Shown one piece after another: positions 1 to 11,641 of a stretch of DNA of 64,000 bases. Source of the stretch: Eutreptiella sp. 'Long Island Sound 2002' (lineage: Eukaryota > Euglenozoa > Euglenophyceae > Eutreptiales > Eutreptiaceae); assembly GCA_964036045.1 (NCBI GenBank), contig CAXIWF010000715.1, positions 186,001 through 250,000 on the forward strand. Reading direction: 5' to 3'. The position numbers and the translations under genes are program-made. The notes under the pieces are model-generated. The model was not told where the DNA came from, did no database searches, and saw only the letters and a list, made by a program, of their open reading frames with translations. Positions within the stretch are counted from its first letter, which is position 1. Every line of letters begins with the position of its first letter.

Positions 1-1708
1 AAAATTCTCGGAAAATTCTCGGAAAATTCTCGGAAAATTCTCGGAAAATTCGCGCAAAGTTCTCGGAAAATTCTCGGAAAATTCTCGGAAAATTCTCGGA
101 AAATTCTCGGAAAATTCTCGGAAAATTCTCGGAAAATTCTCGGAAAATTCTCAGAAAATTCTCGGAAAATTGACGGAAAATTCTCGGAAAATTCTCGGAA
201 AATTCTCGGAAAATTCTCGGAAAATTCTCGGAAAATTCTCGGAAAATTCTCGGAAAGTTCTCGGAAAATTCTCGGAAAATTCTCGGAAAATTCTCGGAAA
301 ATTCTCGGAAAATTCTCGGAAAATTCTCGGAAAATTCTTGGAAAATTCTCGGAAAATTCTCGGAAAATTCTCGGAAAATTCTCGGAAAATTCTCGGAAAA
401 TTCTCGGAAAATTCTCGGAAAATTCTCGGAAAGTTCTCGGAAAATTCTCGGAAAATTCTCGGAAAATTCTCGGAAAATTCTCGGAAAATTCTCGGAAAAT
501 TCTCGGAAAATTCTCGGAAAATTCTTGGAAAATTGTCAGAAAATTCTCGGAAAATTTTCGGAAAATTCTCGGAAAATTTTTAGAAAATTCTCGGAAAATT
601 CTCGGAAAGTTCTCGGAAAATTGACGGAAAATTCTCGGAAAATTCTCGGAAAATTCTCGGAAAATTCTCGGAAAATTCTCAGAAAATTCTCAGAAAATTC
701 TCGGAAAATTCTCGGAAAATTCTCGGAAAATTCTCGGAAAATTGACGGAAAATTCTCGGAAAATTCTCGGAAAATTCTCGGAAAATTCTCGGAAAATTCT
801 CGGCAAATTCTCGGAAAATTCTCGGAAAATTCTCGGAAAATTCTCGGAAAATTGACGGAAAATTCTCGGAAAATTCTCGGAAAATTCTCAGAAAATTCTC
901 GGAAAATTCTCGGAAAATTCTCGGAAAATTCTCGGAAAATTCTCGGAAAATTTTCGGAAAATTCTCGGAAAATTCTCGGAAAATTCTCGGAAAATTCTCA
1001 GAAAATTCTCGGAAAATTCTCGGAAAATTCTCGGAAAATTCTCGGAAAATTCTCGGAAAATTCTCGGAAAATTCTCGGAAAATTCTCGGAAAATTCTCGG
1101 AAAATTCTCGCAAAGTTCTCGGAAAATTCTCGGAAAATTCTCGGAAAATTCTCGGAAAATTCTCGGAAAATTCTCGGAAAATTCTCGGAAAATTCTCGGA
1201 AAATTCTCGGAAAATTCTCGGAAAATTCTCGGAAAATTCTCGGAAAATTCTCGCAAAGTTCTCGGAAAATTCTCGGAAAATTCTCGGAAAATTCTCGGAA
1301 AATTCTCGGAAAATTCTCGGAAAATTCTCGGAAAATTCTCGGAAAATTCTCGGAAAATTCTCGGAAAATTCTCGGAAAATTCTCGCAAAGTTCTCGGAAA
1401 ATTCTCGGAAAATTCTCGGAAAATTCTCGGAAAATTCTCGGAAAATTCTCGGAAAATTCTCGGAAAATTCTCGGAAAATTCTCGGAAAATTTTCGGAAAA
1501 TTCTCGGAAAATTCTCGCAAAGTTCTCGGAAAATTCTCGGAAAATTCTCGGAAAATTCTCGGAAAATTCTCGGAAAATTCTCGGAAAATTCTCGGAAAAT
1601 TCTCGGAAAATTCTCGGAAAATTCTCGGAAAATTCTCGGAAAATTCTCGGAAAATTCTCGGAAAATTCTCGGAAAATTCTCGGAAAATTCTCGGAAATTT
1701 TCGGATAA
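1..1708 (+). repeat. HOR unit 1 (truncated at window start), GTCAG cassette
   Basis: Marks in order: CGCGCAAAG near 51, TTGACGG at 170, CTTGG then GTCAG at 535, TTTAG near 570, TTGACGG at 621, 742 and 852 (steps 121 and 110), CAAAG at 1111, 1254, 1386 and 1518 (steps 143, 132, 132), GATA mark at 1703. The first ~900 bp match 6044 onward (offset 6043), and the TTGACGG-to-GTCAG part also matches 14,256 onward (offset 14,086). Confidence 0.85.
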
Positions 1709-1894
1709 TTCTCGGAAAATTCTCGGAAAATTCTCGGAAAATTCTCGGAAAATTCTCGGAAAATTCTCGGAAAATTCTCGGAAAATTCTCGCAAAGTTCT
1801 CGGAAAATTCTCGGAAAATTCTCGGAAAATTCTCGGAAAATTCTCGGAAAATTCTCGGAAAATTCTCGGAAAATTCTCGGAAATTTTCGGATAA
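1709..1894 (+). repeat. HOR unit 2, very short (186 bp)
   Basis: Two GATA marks lie only 186 bp apart (1703 and 1889) with a single CAAAG mark at 1792 between them. This is the shortest interval between GATA marks in the window. It most simply reflects a small duplication of the GATA-mark region, or deletion of most of a unit by unequal exchange. Confidence 0.8.
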
Positions 1895-3420
1895 TTCTCG
1901 GAAAATTCTCGGAAAATTCTCGGAAAATTCTCGGAAAATTCTCGGAAAATTCTCGGAAAATTCTCGGAAAATTCTCGGAAAATTCTCGGAAAATTCTCGG
2001 AAAATTCTCGGAAAATTCTCGCAAAGTTCTCGGAAAATTCTCGGAAAATTCTCGGAAAATTCTCGGAAAATTCTCGGAAAATTCTCGGAAAATTCTCGGA
2101 AAATTCTCGGAAAATTCTCAGAAAATTCTCGGAAAATTGACGGAAAATTCTCGGAAAATTCTCGGAAAATTCTCGGAAAATTCTCGGAAAATTCTCGGAA
2201 AATTCTCGGAAAGTTCTCGGAAAATTCTCGGAAAATTCTCGGAAAATTCTCGGAAAATTCTCGGAAAATTCTCGGAAAATTCTCGGAAAATTCTCGGAAA
2301 ATTCTTGGAAAATTCTCAGAAAATTCTGGGAAAATTCTCGGAAAATTCTCGGAAAATTTTTAGAAAATTCTCGGAAAATTCTCGGAAAATTCTCGGAAAA
2401 TTCTCGGAAAATTCTCGGAAAATTCTCGGAAAGTTCTCGGAAATTCTCGGAAAATTCTCGGAAAATTCTCGGAAAATTCTCGGAAAATTCTCGGAAAATT
2501 CTCGGAAAATTCTCGGAAAATTCTTGGAAAATTCTCAGAAAATTCTCGGGAAAATCTCGGAAAATTCTCGGAAAATTCTCAGAAAATTCTCGGAAAATCC
2601 TCGGAAAGTTCTCGGAAAATTGACGGAAAATTCTCGGAAAATTCTCGGAAATTCTCGGAAAATTCTCGGAAAATTCTCAGAAAATTCTCAGAAAATTCTC
2701 GGAAAATTCTCGGAAAATTCTCGGAAAATTCTCGGAAAATTGACGGAAAATTCTCGAAAATTCTCGGAAAATTCTCAGAAAATTCTCGGAAAATTCTCGG
2801 AAAATTCTCGGATAATTCTCGGGAAAATTCTCGGAAAAGTCTCGGAAAATTCTCAGAAAATTCTCGGAAAATTCTCGGAAAATTCTCGGAAAATTCTCGG
2901 AAAATTCTCGGAAATTTTTCGGAAAATTCTCGGAAAATTCTCGGAAAATTCTCGGAAAATTCTCGGAAAATTCTCGGAAAATTCTCGGAAAATTCTCGGA
3001 AAATTCTCGGAAAATTCTCCGAAAATTCTCGGAAAATTCTCGGAAAATTCTTGGAAAATTCTCGGAAAATTCTCGGAAAATTCTCGGAAAATTCTCGGAA
3101 AATTCTCGCAAAGTTCTCGGAAAATTCTCGGAAAATTCTCGCAAAATTCTCGGAAAATTCTCGGAAAATTCTCGGAAAATTCTCGGAAAATTCTCGGAAA
3201 ATTCTCGGAAAATTTTCGGAAAATTCTCGGAAAATTCTCGCAAAGTTCTCGGAAAATTCTCGGAAAATTCTCGGAAAATTCTCGGAAAATTCTGGGAAAA
3301 TTCTCGGAAAATTCTCGGAAAATTCTCGGAAAATTCTCGGAAAATTCTCGGAAAATTCTCGGAAAATTCTCGGAAAATTCTCGGAAAATTCTCGGAAAAT
3401 TCTCGGAAATTTTCGGATAA
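1895..3420 (+). repeat. HOR unit 3, CTCGGG/CTCGAAAATT type
   Basis: CAAAG at 2022, TTGACGG at 2137, TTTAG near 2360, CTCGGG followed by AAAATCTCGG at about 2545, ATCCTCGG near 2598, TTGACGG at 2620 and 2740, the 10-bp CTCGAAAATT monomer inside 2746-2763, a separate GGATAATTCTCGGG variant near 2811, CAAAG at 3109 and 3241, GATA mark at 3415. The same order occurs at 11.6-13.2, 16.6-18.0, 18.7-19.8 and 30.4-32.0 kb. Confidence 0.85.
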
Positions 3421-4618
3421 TTCTCGGAAAATTCTCGGAAAATTCTCGGAAAATTCTCGGAAAATTCTCGGAAAATTCTCGGAAAATTCTCGGAAAATTC
3501 TCGCAAAATTCTCGGAAAATTCTCGCAAAGTTCTCGGAAAATTCTCGGAAAATTCTCGGAAAATTCTCGGAAAATTCTCGGAAAATTCTCGGAAAATTCT
3601 CGGAAAATTCTCGGAAAATTCTCGGAAAATTCTCAGAAAATTCTCGGAAAATTGACGGAAAATTCTCGGAAAATTCTCGGAAAATTCTCGGAAAATTCTC
3701 GGAAAATTCTCGGAAAATTCTCGGAAAGTTCTCGGAAAATTCTCGGAAAATTCTCGGAAAATTCTCGGAAAATTCTCGGAAAATTCTCGGAAAATTCTCG
3801 GAAAATTCTCGGAAAATTCTTGGAAAATTCTCAGAAAATTCTCGGAAAATTCTCGGAAAATTCTCGGAAATTTTTTAGAAAATTCTCAGAAAATTCTCGG
3901 AAAGTTCTCGGAAAATTGACGGAAAATTCTCGGAAAATTCTCGGAAAATTCTCGGAAAATTCTCGGAAAATTCTCAGAAAATTCTCAGAAAATTCTCGGA
4001 AAATTCACGGAAAATTCTCGGAAAATTCTCGGAAAATTGACGGAAAATTCTCGGAAAATTCTCGGAAAATTCTCGGAAAATTCTCGGAAAATTCTCGGAA
4101 AATTCTCGGAAAATTCTCGGAAAATTCTCGGAAAATTCTCGGAAAATTCTCGGAAAATTGACGGAAAATTCTCGGAAAATTCTCGGAAAATTCTCGGAAA
4201 ATTCTCGGAAAATTCTCGGAAAATTCTCGGAAAATTCTCGGAAAATTCTCGGAAAATTCTCGGAAAATTCTCGGAAAATTCTCGGAAAATTCTCGGAAAA
4301 TTCTCGCAAAGTTCTCGGAAAATTCTCGGAAAATTCTCGGAAAATTCTCGGAAAATTCTCAGAAAATTCTCGGAAAATTCTCGGAAAATTCTCGGAAAAC
4401 TCTCGGAAAATTTTCGGAAAATTCTCGGAAAATTCTCGCAAAGTTCTCGGAAAATTCTCGGAAAATTCTCGGAAAATTCTCGGAAAATTCTCGGAAAATT
4501 CTCGGAAAATTCTGGGAAAATTCTCGGAAAATTCTCGGAAAATTCTCGGAAAATTCTCGGAAAATTCTCGGAAAATTCTCGGAAAATTCTCGGAAAATTC
4601 TCGGAAATTTTCGGATAA
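3421..4618 (+). repeat. HOR unit 4, six-T TAG cassette
   Basis: CAAAG at 3526, TTGACGG at 3652, a GGAAATTTTTTAG variant (T run from 3871), TTGACGG at 3917, a TTCACGG variant, TTGACGG at 4037 and 4158 (step 121), CAAAG near 4307, AACTCTCGG near 4399, TTTTCGG, CAAAG near 4439, CTGGG, GATA mark at 4613. The six-T mark recurs at 18,331, 20,144 and 32,451; the last is offset 28,580 and lies in a unit of nearly equal length (1209 against 1198 bp). Confidence 0.85.
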
Positions 4619-5981
4619 TTCTCGGAAAATTCTCGGAAAATTCTCGGAAAATTCTCGGAAAATTCTCGGAAAATTCTCGGAAAATTCTCGGAAAATTCTC
4701 GGAAAATTCTCGGAAAATTCTCGGAAAATTCTCGGAAAATTCTCGCAAAGTTCTCGGAAAATTCTCGGAAAATTCTCGGAAAATTCTCGGAAAATTCTCG
4801 GAAAATTCTCGGAAAATTCTCGGAAAATTCTCGGAAAATTCTCAGAAAATTATCGGAAAATTGACGGAAAATTCTCGGAAAATTCTCGGAAAATTCTCGG
4901 AAAATTCTCGGAAAATTCTCGGAAAATTCTCGGAAAATTCTCGGAAAGTTCTTGGAAAATTCTCGGAAAATTCTCGGAAAATTCTCGGAAAATTCTCGGA
5001 AAATTCTCGGAAAATTCTCGGAAAATTCTCGGAAAATTCTTGGAAAATTCTCAGAAAATTCTCGGAAAATTCTCGGAAAATTCTCGGAAAATTCTTGGAA
5101 AATTCTCAGAAAATTCTCGGAAAATTCTCAGAAAATTCTCGGAAAATTCTCGGAAAATTGTCGGAAAATTCTCGGAAAATTCTCGGAAAATTTTCGGAAA
5201 ATTCTCGGAAAATTCTCGGAAAATTCTCGGAAAATTCTCGGAAAATTCTCGGAAAATTCTCAGAAAATTCTCGGAAAATTCTCGGAAAATTCTCGGAAAA
5301 TTCTCGGAAAATTCTCAGAAAATTCTCAGAAAATTCTCGGAAAATTCTCGGAAAATTCTCGGAAAATTCCCGGAAAATTGACGGAAAATTCTCGGAAAAT
5401 TCTCGGAAAATTCTCGGAAAATTCTCGGAAAATTCTCGGAAAATTCTCGGAAAATTCTCGGAAAATTCTCGGAAAATTCTCGGAAAATTGACGGAAAATT
5501 CTCGGAAAATTCTCGGAAAATTCTCGGAAAATTCTCAGAAAATTCTCGGAAAATTCTCGGAAAATTCTCGGAAAATTCTCGGAAAATTCTCCGAAAATTC
5601 TCGGAAAATTCTCGGAAAATTCTCGGAAAATTCTCGGAAAATTCTCGCAAAGTTCTCGGAAAATTCTTGGAAAATTCTCGGAAAATTCTCGGAAAATTCT
5701 CGGAAAATTCTCGGAAAATTCTCGGAAAATTCTCGGAAAATTCTCGGAAAATTTTCGGAAAATTCTCGGAAAATCTTCGCAAAGTTCTCGGAAAATTCTC
5801 GGAAAATTCTCGGAAAATTCTCGGAAAATTCTCGGAAAATTCTCGGAAAATTCTCGGAAAATTCTCGGAAAATTCTCGGAAAATTCTCGGAAAATTCTCA
5901 GAAGATTCTCGGAAAATTCTCGGAAAATTCTCGGAAAATTCTCGGAAAATTCTCGGAAAATTCTCGGAAATTTTCGGATAA
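4619..5981 (+). repeat. HOR unit 5, CTTGG-rich
   Basis: CAAAG at 4746, a TATCGG variant near 4851, TTGACGG at 4861, a CTCGGAAAGTTCTTGG pair near 4950, further CTTGG near 5040 and 5092, CCCGG near 5369, TTGACGG at 5378 and 5488 (step 110), CAAAG near 5648 and 5779 (the second preceded by ATCTTCG), a GAAGATT variant near 5901, GATA mark at 5976. Confidence 0.82.
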
Positions 5982-8104
5982 TTCTCGGAAAATTCTCGGA
6001 AAATTCTCGGAAAATTCTCGGAAAATTCTCGGAAAATTCTCGGAAAATTCTCGGAAAATTCTCGGAAAATTCTCGGAAAATTCTCGGAAAATTCGCGCAA
6101 AGTTCTCGGAAAATTCTCGGAAAATTCTCGGAAAATTCTCGGAAAATTCTCGGAAAATTCTCGGAAAATTCTCGGAAAATTCTCGGAAAATTCTCAGAAA
6201 ATTCTCGGAAAATTGACGGAAAATTCTCGGAAAATTCTCGGAAAATTCTCGGAAAATTCTCGGAAAATTCTCGGAAAATTCTCGGAAAATTCTCGGAAAG
6301 TTCTCGGAAAATTCTCGGAAAATTCTCGGAAAATTCTCGGAAAATTCTCGGAAAATTCTCGGAAAATTCTCGGAAAATTCTTGGAAAATTCTCGGAAAAT
6401 TCTCGGAAAATTCTCGGAAAATTCTCGGAAAATTCTCGGAAAATTCTCGGAAAATTCTCGGAAAATTCTCGGAAAGTTCTCGGAAAATTCTCGGAAAATT
6501 CTCGGAAAATTCTCGGAAAATTCTCGGAAAATTCTCGGAAAATTCTCGGAAAATTCTCGGAAAATTCTTGGAAAATTGTCAGAAAATTCTCGGAAAATTT
6601 TCGGAAAATTCTCGGAAAATTTTTAGAAAATTCTCGGAAAATTCTCGGAAAGTTCTCGGAAAATTGACGGAAAATTCTCGGAAAATTCTCGGAAAATTCT
6701 CGGAAAATTCTCGGAAAATTCTCAGAAAATTCTCAGAAAATTCTCGGAAAAATCTCGGAAAATTCTCGGAAAATTCTCGGAAAATTGACGGAAAATTCTT
6801 GGAAAATTCTCGGAAAATTCTCGGAAAATTCTCGGAAAATTCTCGGAAAATTCTCGGAAAATTCTCGGAAAATTCTCGGAAAATTCTCGGAAAATTGACG
6901 GAAAATTCTCGGAAAATTCTCGGAAAATTCTCAGAAAATTCTCGGAAAATTCTCGGAAAATTCTCGGAAAATTCTCGGAAAATTCTCGGAAAATTCTCGG
7001 AAAATTCTCGGAAAATTCTCGGAAAATTCTCGGAAAGTTCTCGGAAAATTCTCGGAAAATTCTCGGAAAATTCTCGGAAAATTCTCGGAAAATTCTCGGA
7101 AAATTCTCGGAAAATTCTCGGAAAATTCTTGGAAAATTGTCAGAAAATTCTCGGAAAATTTTCGGAAAATTCTCGGAAAATTTTTAGAAAATTCTCGGAA
7201 AATTCTCGGAAAGTTCTCGGAAAATTGACGGAAAATTCTCGGAAAATTCTCGGAAAATTCTCGGAAAATTCTCGGAAAATTCTCAGAAAATTCTCAGAAA
7301 ATTCTCGGAAAATTCTCGGAAAATTCTCGGAAAATTCTCGGAAAATTGACGGAAAATTCTCGGAAAATTCTCGGAAAATTCTCGGAAAATTCTCGGAAAA
7401 TTCTCGGAAAATTGACGGAAAATTCTCGGAAAATTCTCGGAAAATTCTCAGAAAATTCTCGGAAAATTCTCGGAAAATTCTCGGAAAATTCTCGGAAAAT
7501 TCTCGGAAAATTTTCGGAAAATTCTCGGAAAATTCTCGGAAAATTCTCGGAAAATTCTCAGAAAATTCTCGGAAAATTCTCGGAAAATTCTCGGAAAATT
7601 CTCGGAAAATTCTCGGAAAATTCTCGGAAAATTCTCGGAAAATTCTCGGAAAATTCTCGGAAAATTCTCGCAAAGTTCTCGGAAAATTCTCGGAAAATTC
7701 TCGGAAAATTCTCGGAAAATTCTCGGAAAATTCTCGGAAAATTCTCGGAAAATTCTCGGAAAATTCTCGGAAAATTCTCGGAAAATTCTCGGAAAATTCT
7801 CGGAAAATTCTCGGAAAATTCTCGCAAAATTCTCGGAAAATTCTCGGAAAATTCTCGGAAAATTCTCGGAAAATTTTCGGAAAATTCTCGGAAAATTCTC
7901 GCAAAGTTCTCGGAAAATTCTCGGAAAATTCTCGGAAAATTCTCGGAAAATTCTCGGAAAATTCTCGGAAAATTCTCGGAAAAATTCTCGGAAAATTCTC
8001 GGAAAATTCTCGGAAAATTCTCAGAAGATTCTCGGAAAATTCTCGGAAAATTCTCGGAAAATTCTCGGAAAATTCTCGGAAAATTCTCGGAAATTTTCGG
8101 ATAA
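5982..8104 (+). repeat. HOR unit 6, doubled GTCAG cassette
   Basis: CGCGCAAAG near 6096, TTGACGG at 6213, GTCAG at 6578, TTGACGG at 6664, 6785 and 6895; then a second cassette with GTCAG at 7139 and TTGACGG at 7225, 7346 and 7412; CAAAG near 7671 and 7902; a 12-bp monomer with five A at 7980-7984; GATA mark at 8099. The two GTCAG cassettes are 561 bp apart (51 monomers), an internal tandem duplication. It explains why this unit is longer (2123 bp) than most. Confidence 0.85.
6380..7500 (+). repeat. Tandem duplication, offset 561 bp, GTCAG cassette
   Basis: GTCAG 6578/7139, TTGACGG 6664/7225 and 6785/7346 are offset 561 (51 monomers). The following TTGACGG marks (6895 and 7412) are offset 517, so four monomers were lost in the second copy. 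Only the first copy has the CTCGGAAAAAT variant near 6750 and the CTTGG near 6800. Confidence 0.87.
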
Positions 8105-9950
8105 TTCTCGGAAAATTCTCGGAAAATTCTCGGAAAATTCTCGGAAAATTCTCGGAAAATTCTCGGAAAATTCTCGGAAAATTCTCGGAAAATTCTCGGA
8201 AAATTCTCGGAAAATTCTCGGAAAATTCTCGGAAAATTCTCGGAAAATTCTCGGAAAATTCTCGGAAAATTCTCGGAAAATTCTCGGAAAATTCTCGGAA
8301 AATTCGCGCAAAGTTCTCGGAAAATTCTCGGAAAATTCTCGGAAAATTCTCGGAAAATTCTCGGAAAATTCTCGGAAAATTCTCGGAAAATTCTCGGAAA
8401 ATTCTCAGAAAATTCTCGGAAAATTGACGGAAAATTCTCGGAAAATTCTCGGAAAATTCTCGGAAAATTCTCGGAAAATTCTCGGAAAATTCTCGGAAAG
8501 TTCTCGGAAAATTCTCGGAAAATTCTCGGAAAATTCTCGGAAAATTCTCGGAAAATTCTCGGAAAATTCTCGGAAAATTCTTGGAAAATTCTCGGAAAAT
8601 TCTCGGAAAATTCTCGGAAAATTCTCGGAAAATTCTCGGAAAATTCTCGGAAAATTCTCGGAAAATTCTCGGAAAGTTCTCGGAAAATTCTCGGAAAATT
8701 CTCGGAAAATTCTCGGAAAATTCTCGGAAAATTCTCGGAAAATTCTCGGAAAATTCTCGGAAAATTCTTGGAAAATTGTCAGAAAATTCTCGGAAAATTT
8801 TCGGAAAATTCTCGGAAAATTTTTAGAAAATTCTCGGAAAATTCTCGGAAAGTTCTCGGAAAATTGACGGAAAATTCTCGGAAAATTCTCGGAAATTCTC
8901 CGAAAATTCTCGGAAAATTCTCAGAAAATTCTCAGAAAATTCTCGGAAAATTCTCGGAAAATTCTCGGAAAATTCTCGGAAAATTGACGGAAAATTCTCG
9001 GAAAATTCTCGGAAAATTCTCGGAAAATTCTCGGAAAATTCTCGGAAAATTCTCGGAAAATTCTCGGAAAATTCTCGGAAAATTCTCGGAAAATTGACGG
9101 AAAATTCTCGGAAAATTCTCGGAAAATTCTCAGAAAATTCTCGGAAAATTCTCGGAAAATTCTCGGAAAATTCTCGGAAAATTCTCGGAAAATTTTCGGA
9201 AAATTCTCGGAAAATTCTCGGAAAATTCTCGGAAAATTCTCAGAAAATTCTCGGAAAATTCTCGGAAAATTCTCGGAAAATTCTCGGAAAATTCTCGGAA
9301 AATTCTCGGAAAATTCTCGGAAAATTCTCGGAAAATTCTCGGAAAATTCTCGCAAAGTTCTCGGAAAATTCTCGGAAAATTCTCGGAAAATTCTCGGAAA
9401 ATTCTCGGAAAATTCTCGGAAAATTCTCGGAAAATTCTCGGAAAATTCTCGGAAAATTCTCGGAAAATTCTCGGAAAATTCTCGGAAAATTCTCGCAAAG
9501 TTCTCGGAAAATTCTCGGAAAATTCTCGGAAAATTCTCGGAAAATTCTCGGAAAATTCTCGGAAAATTCTCGGAAAATTCTCGGAAAATTCTCGGAAAAT
9601 TCTCGGAAAATTCTCGGAAAATTCTCGGAAAATTCTCGCAAAGTTCTCGGAAAATTCTCGGAAAATTCTCGGAAAATTCTCGGAAAATTCTCGGAAAATT
9701 CTCGGAAAATTCTCGGAAAATTCTCGGAAAATTCTCGGAAAATTTTCGGAAAATTCTCGGAAAATTCTCGCAAAGTTCTCGGAAAATTCTCGGAAAATTC
9801 TCGGAAAATTCTCGGAAAATTCTCGGAAAATTCTCGGAAAATTCTCGGAAAATTCTCGGAAAATTCTCGGAAAATTCTCGGAAAATTCTCGGAAAATTCT
9901 CGGAAAATTTTCGGAAAATTCTCGGAAAATTCTCGGAAATTTTCGGATAA
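8105..9950 (+). repeat. HOR unit 7, GTCAG cassette with a four-step CAAAG ladder
   Basis: CGCGCAAAG near 8308, TTGACGG at 8424, GTCAG at 8778, TTGACGG at 8864, a 10-bp monomer and CTCCG near 8890, TTGACGG at 8984 and 9094 (step 110), CAAAG at 9353, 9496, 9639 and 9771 (steps 143, 143, 132), TTTTCGG before the last, GATA mark at 9945. Confidence 0.85.
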
Positions 9951-11641
9951 TTCTCGGAAAATTCTCGGAAAATTCTCGGAAAATTCTCGGAAAATTCTCG
10001 GAAAATTCTCGGAAGATTCTCGGAAAATTCTCGGAAAATTCTCGGAAAATTCTCGGAAAATTCTCGCAAAGTTCTCGGAAAATTCTCGGAAAATTCTCGG
10101 AAAATTCTCGGAAAATTCTCGGAAAATTCTCGGAAAATTCTCGGAAAATTCTCGGAAAATTCTCGGAAAATTCTCAGAAAATTCTCGGAAAATTGACGGA
10201 AAATTCTCGGAAAATTCTCGGAAAATTCTCGGAAAATTCTCGGAAAATTCTCGGAAAATTCTCGGAAAATTCTCGGAAAGTTCTCGGAAAATTCTCGGAA
10301 AATTCTCGGAAAATTCTCGGAAAATTCTCGGAAAATTCCCGGAAAATTCTCGGAAAATTCTCGGAAAATTCTCGGAAAATTCTCGGAAAATTCTCGGAAA
10401 ATTCTCGGAAAATTCTCCCAAAGTTCTCGGAAAATTCTCGGAAAATTCTCGGAAAATTCTCGGAAAATTCTCGGAAAATTCTCGGAAAATTCTCGGAAAA
10501 TTCTCGGAAAATTCTCGGAAAATTCTCGGAAAATTCTCGGAAAATTCTCAGAAAATTCTCGGAAAATTCTCGGAAAATTCTCGGAAAGTTCTCGGAAAAT
10601 TCTCGGAAAATTCTCGGAAAGTTCTCGGAAAATTCTCGGAAAATTCTCGGAAAATTCTCGGAAAATTCTCGGAAAATTCTCAGAAAATTCTCGGAAAATT
10701 CTCGGAAAATTCTTGGAAAATTCTCAGAAAATTCTCGGAAAATTCTCGGAAAATTCTCGGAAAATTCTCAGAAAATTCTCGGAAAATTCTCGGAAAGTTC
10801 TCGGAAAATTGACGGAAAATTCTCGGAAAATTCTCGGAAATTCTCGGAAAATTCTCGGAAAATTCTCAGAAAATTCTCAGAAAATTCTCGGAAAATTCTC
10901 GGAAAATTCTCGGAAAATTCTCGGAAAATTGACGGAAAATTCTCGAAAATTCTCGGAAAATTCTCGGAAAATTCTCGGAAAATTCTCGGAAAATTCTCGG
11001 AAAATTCTCGGAAAATTCTCGGAAAATTCTCGGAAAATTGACGGAAAATTCTCGGAAAATTCTCGGAAAATTCTCAGAAAATTCTCGGAAAATTCTCGGA
11101 AAATTCTCGGAAATTTTTCGGAAAATTCTCGGAAAATTCTCGGAAAATTCTGGGAAAATTCTCGGAAAATTCTCGGAAAATTCTCGGAAAATTCTCGGAA
11201 AATTCTCGGAAAATTCTCCGAAAATTCTCGGAAAATTCTCGGAAAATTCTCGGAAAATTCTCGGAAAATTCTCGGAAAATTCTCGGAAAATTCTCGGAAA
11301 ATTCTCGGAAAATTCTCGCAAAGTTCTCGGAAAATTCTCGGAAAATTCTCGGAAAATTCTCGGAAAATTCTCGGAAAATTCTCGGAAAATTCTCGGAAAA
11401 TTCTCGGAAAATTCTCGGAAAATTTTCGGAAAATTCTCGGAAAATTCTCGCAAAGTTCTCGGAAAATTCTCGGAAAATTCTCGGAAAATTCTCGGAAAAT
11501 TCTCGGAAAATTCTCGGAAAATTCTCGGAAAATTCTCGGAAAATTGTCGGAAAATTCTCGGAAAATTCTCGGAAAATTCTCGGAAAATTCTCGGAAAATT
11601 CTCGGAAAATTCTCGGAAAATTCTCGGAAATTTTCGGATAA
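9951..11641 (+). repeat. HOR unit 8, CCCGG/CTCCCAAAG type
   Basis: GAAGATT near 10,013, CAAAG at 10,067, TTGACGG at 10,193, CCCGG near 10,338, CTCCCAAAG near 10,416, several AAAGTT monomers, CTTGG near 10,712, TTGACGG at 10,809 and 10,929, CTCGAAAATT inside 10,935-10,952, TTGACGG at 11,038, CAAAG at 11,319 and 11,451, GTCGG at 11,546, GATA mark at 11,636. Copies: 15,169-16,628 (offset 4976, then 4987 after one extra monomer) and 29,004 onward (offset 18,811). Confidence 0.87.

Noticed and set aside
4158-4161. TTGA overlaps of a stop and a start at TTGACGG marks, resembling translational coupling in an operon
   Set aside because: The TGA and TTG are both parts of one variant monomer, GACGGAAAATT after TT. 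The same overlap occurs at every TTGACGG and has no ribosome-binding context beyond the repeat.
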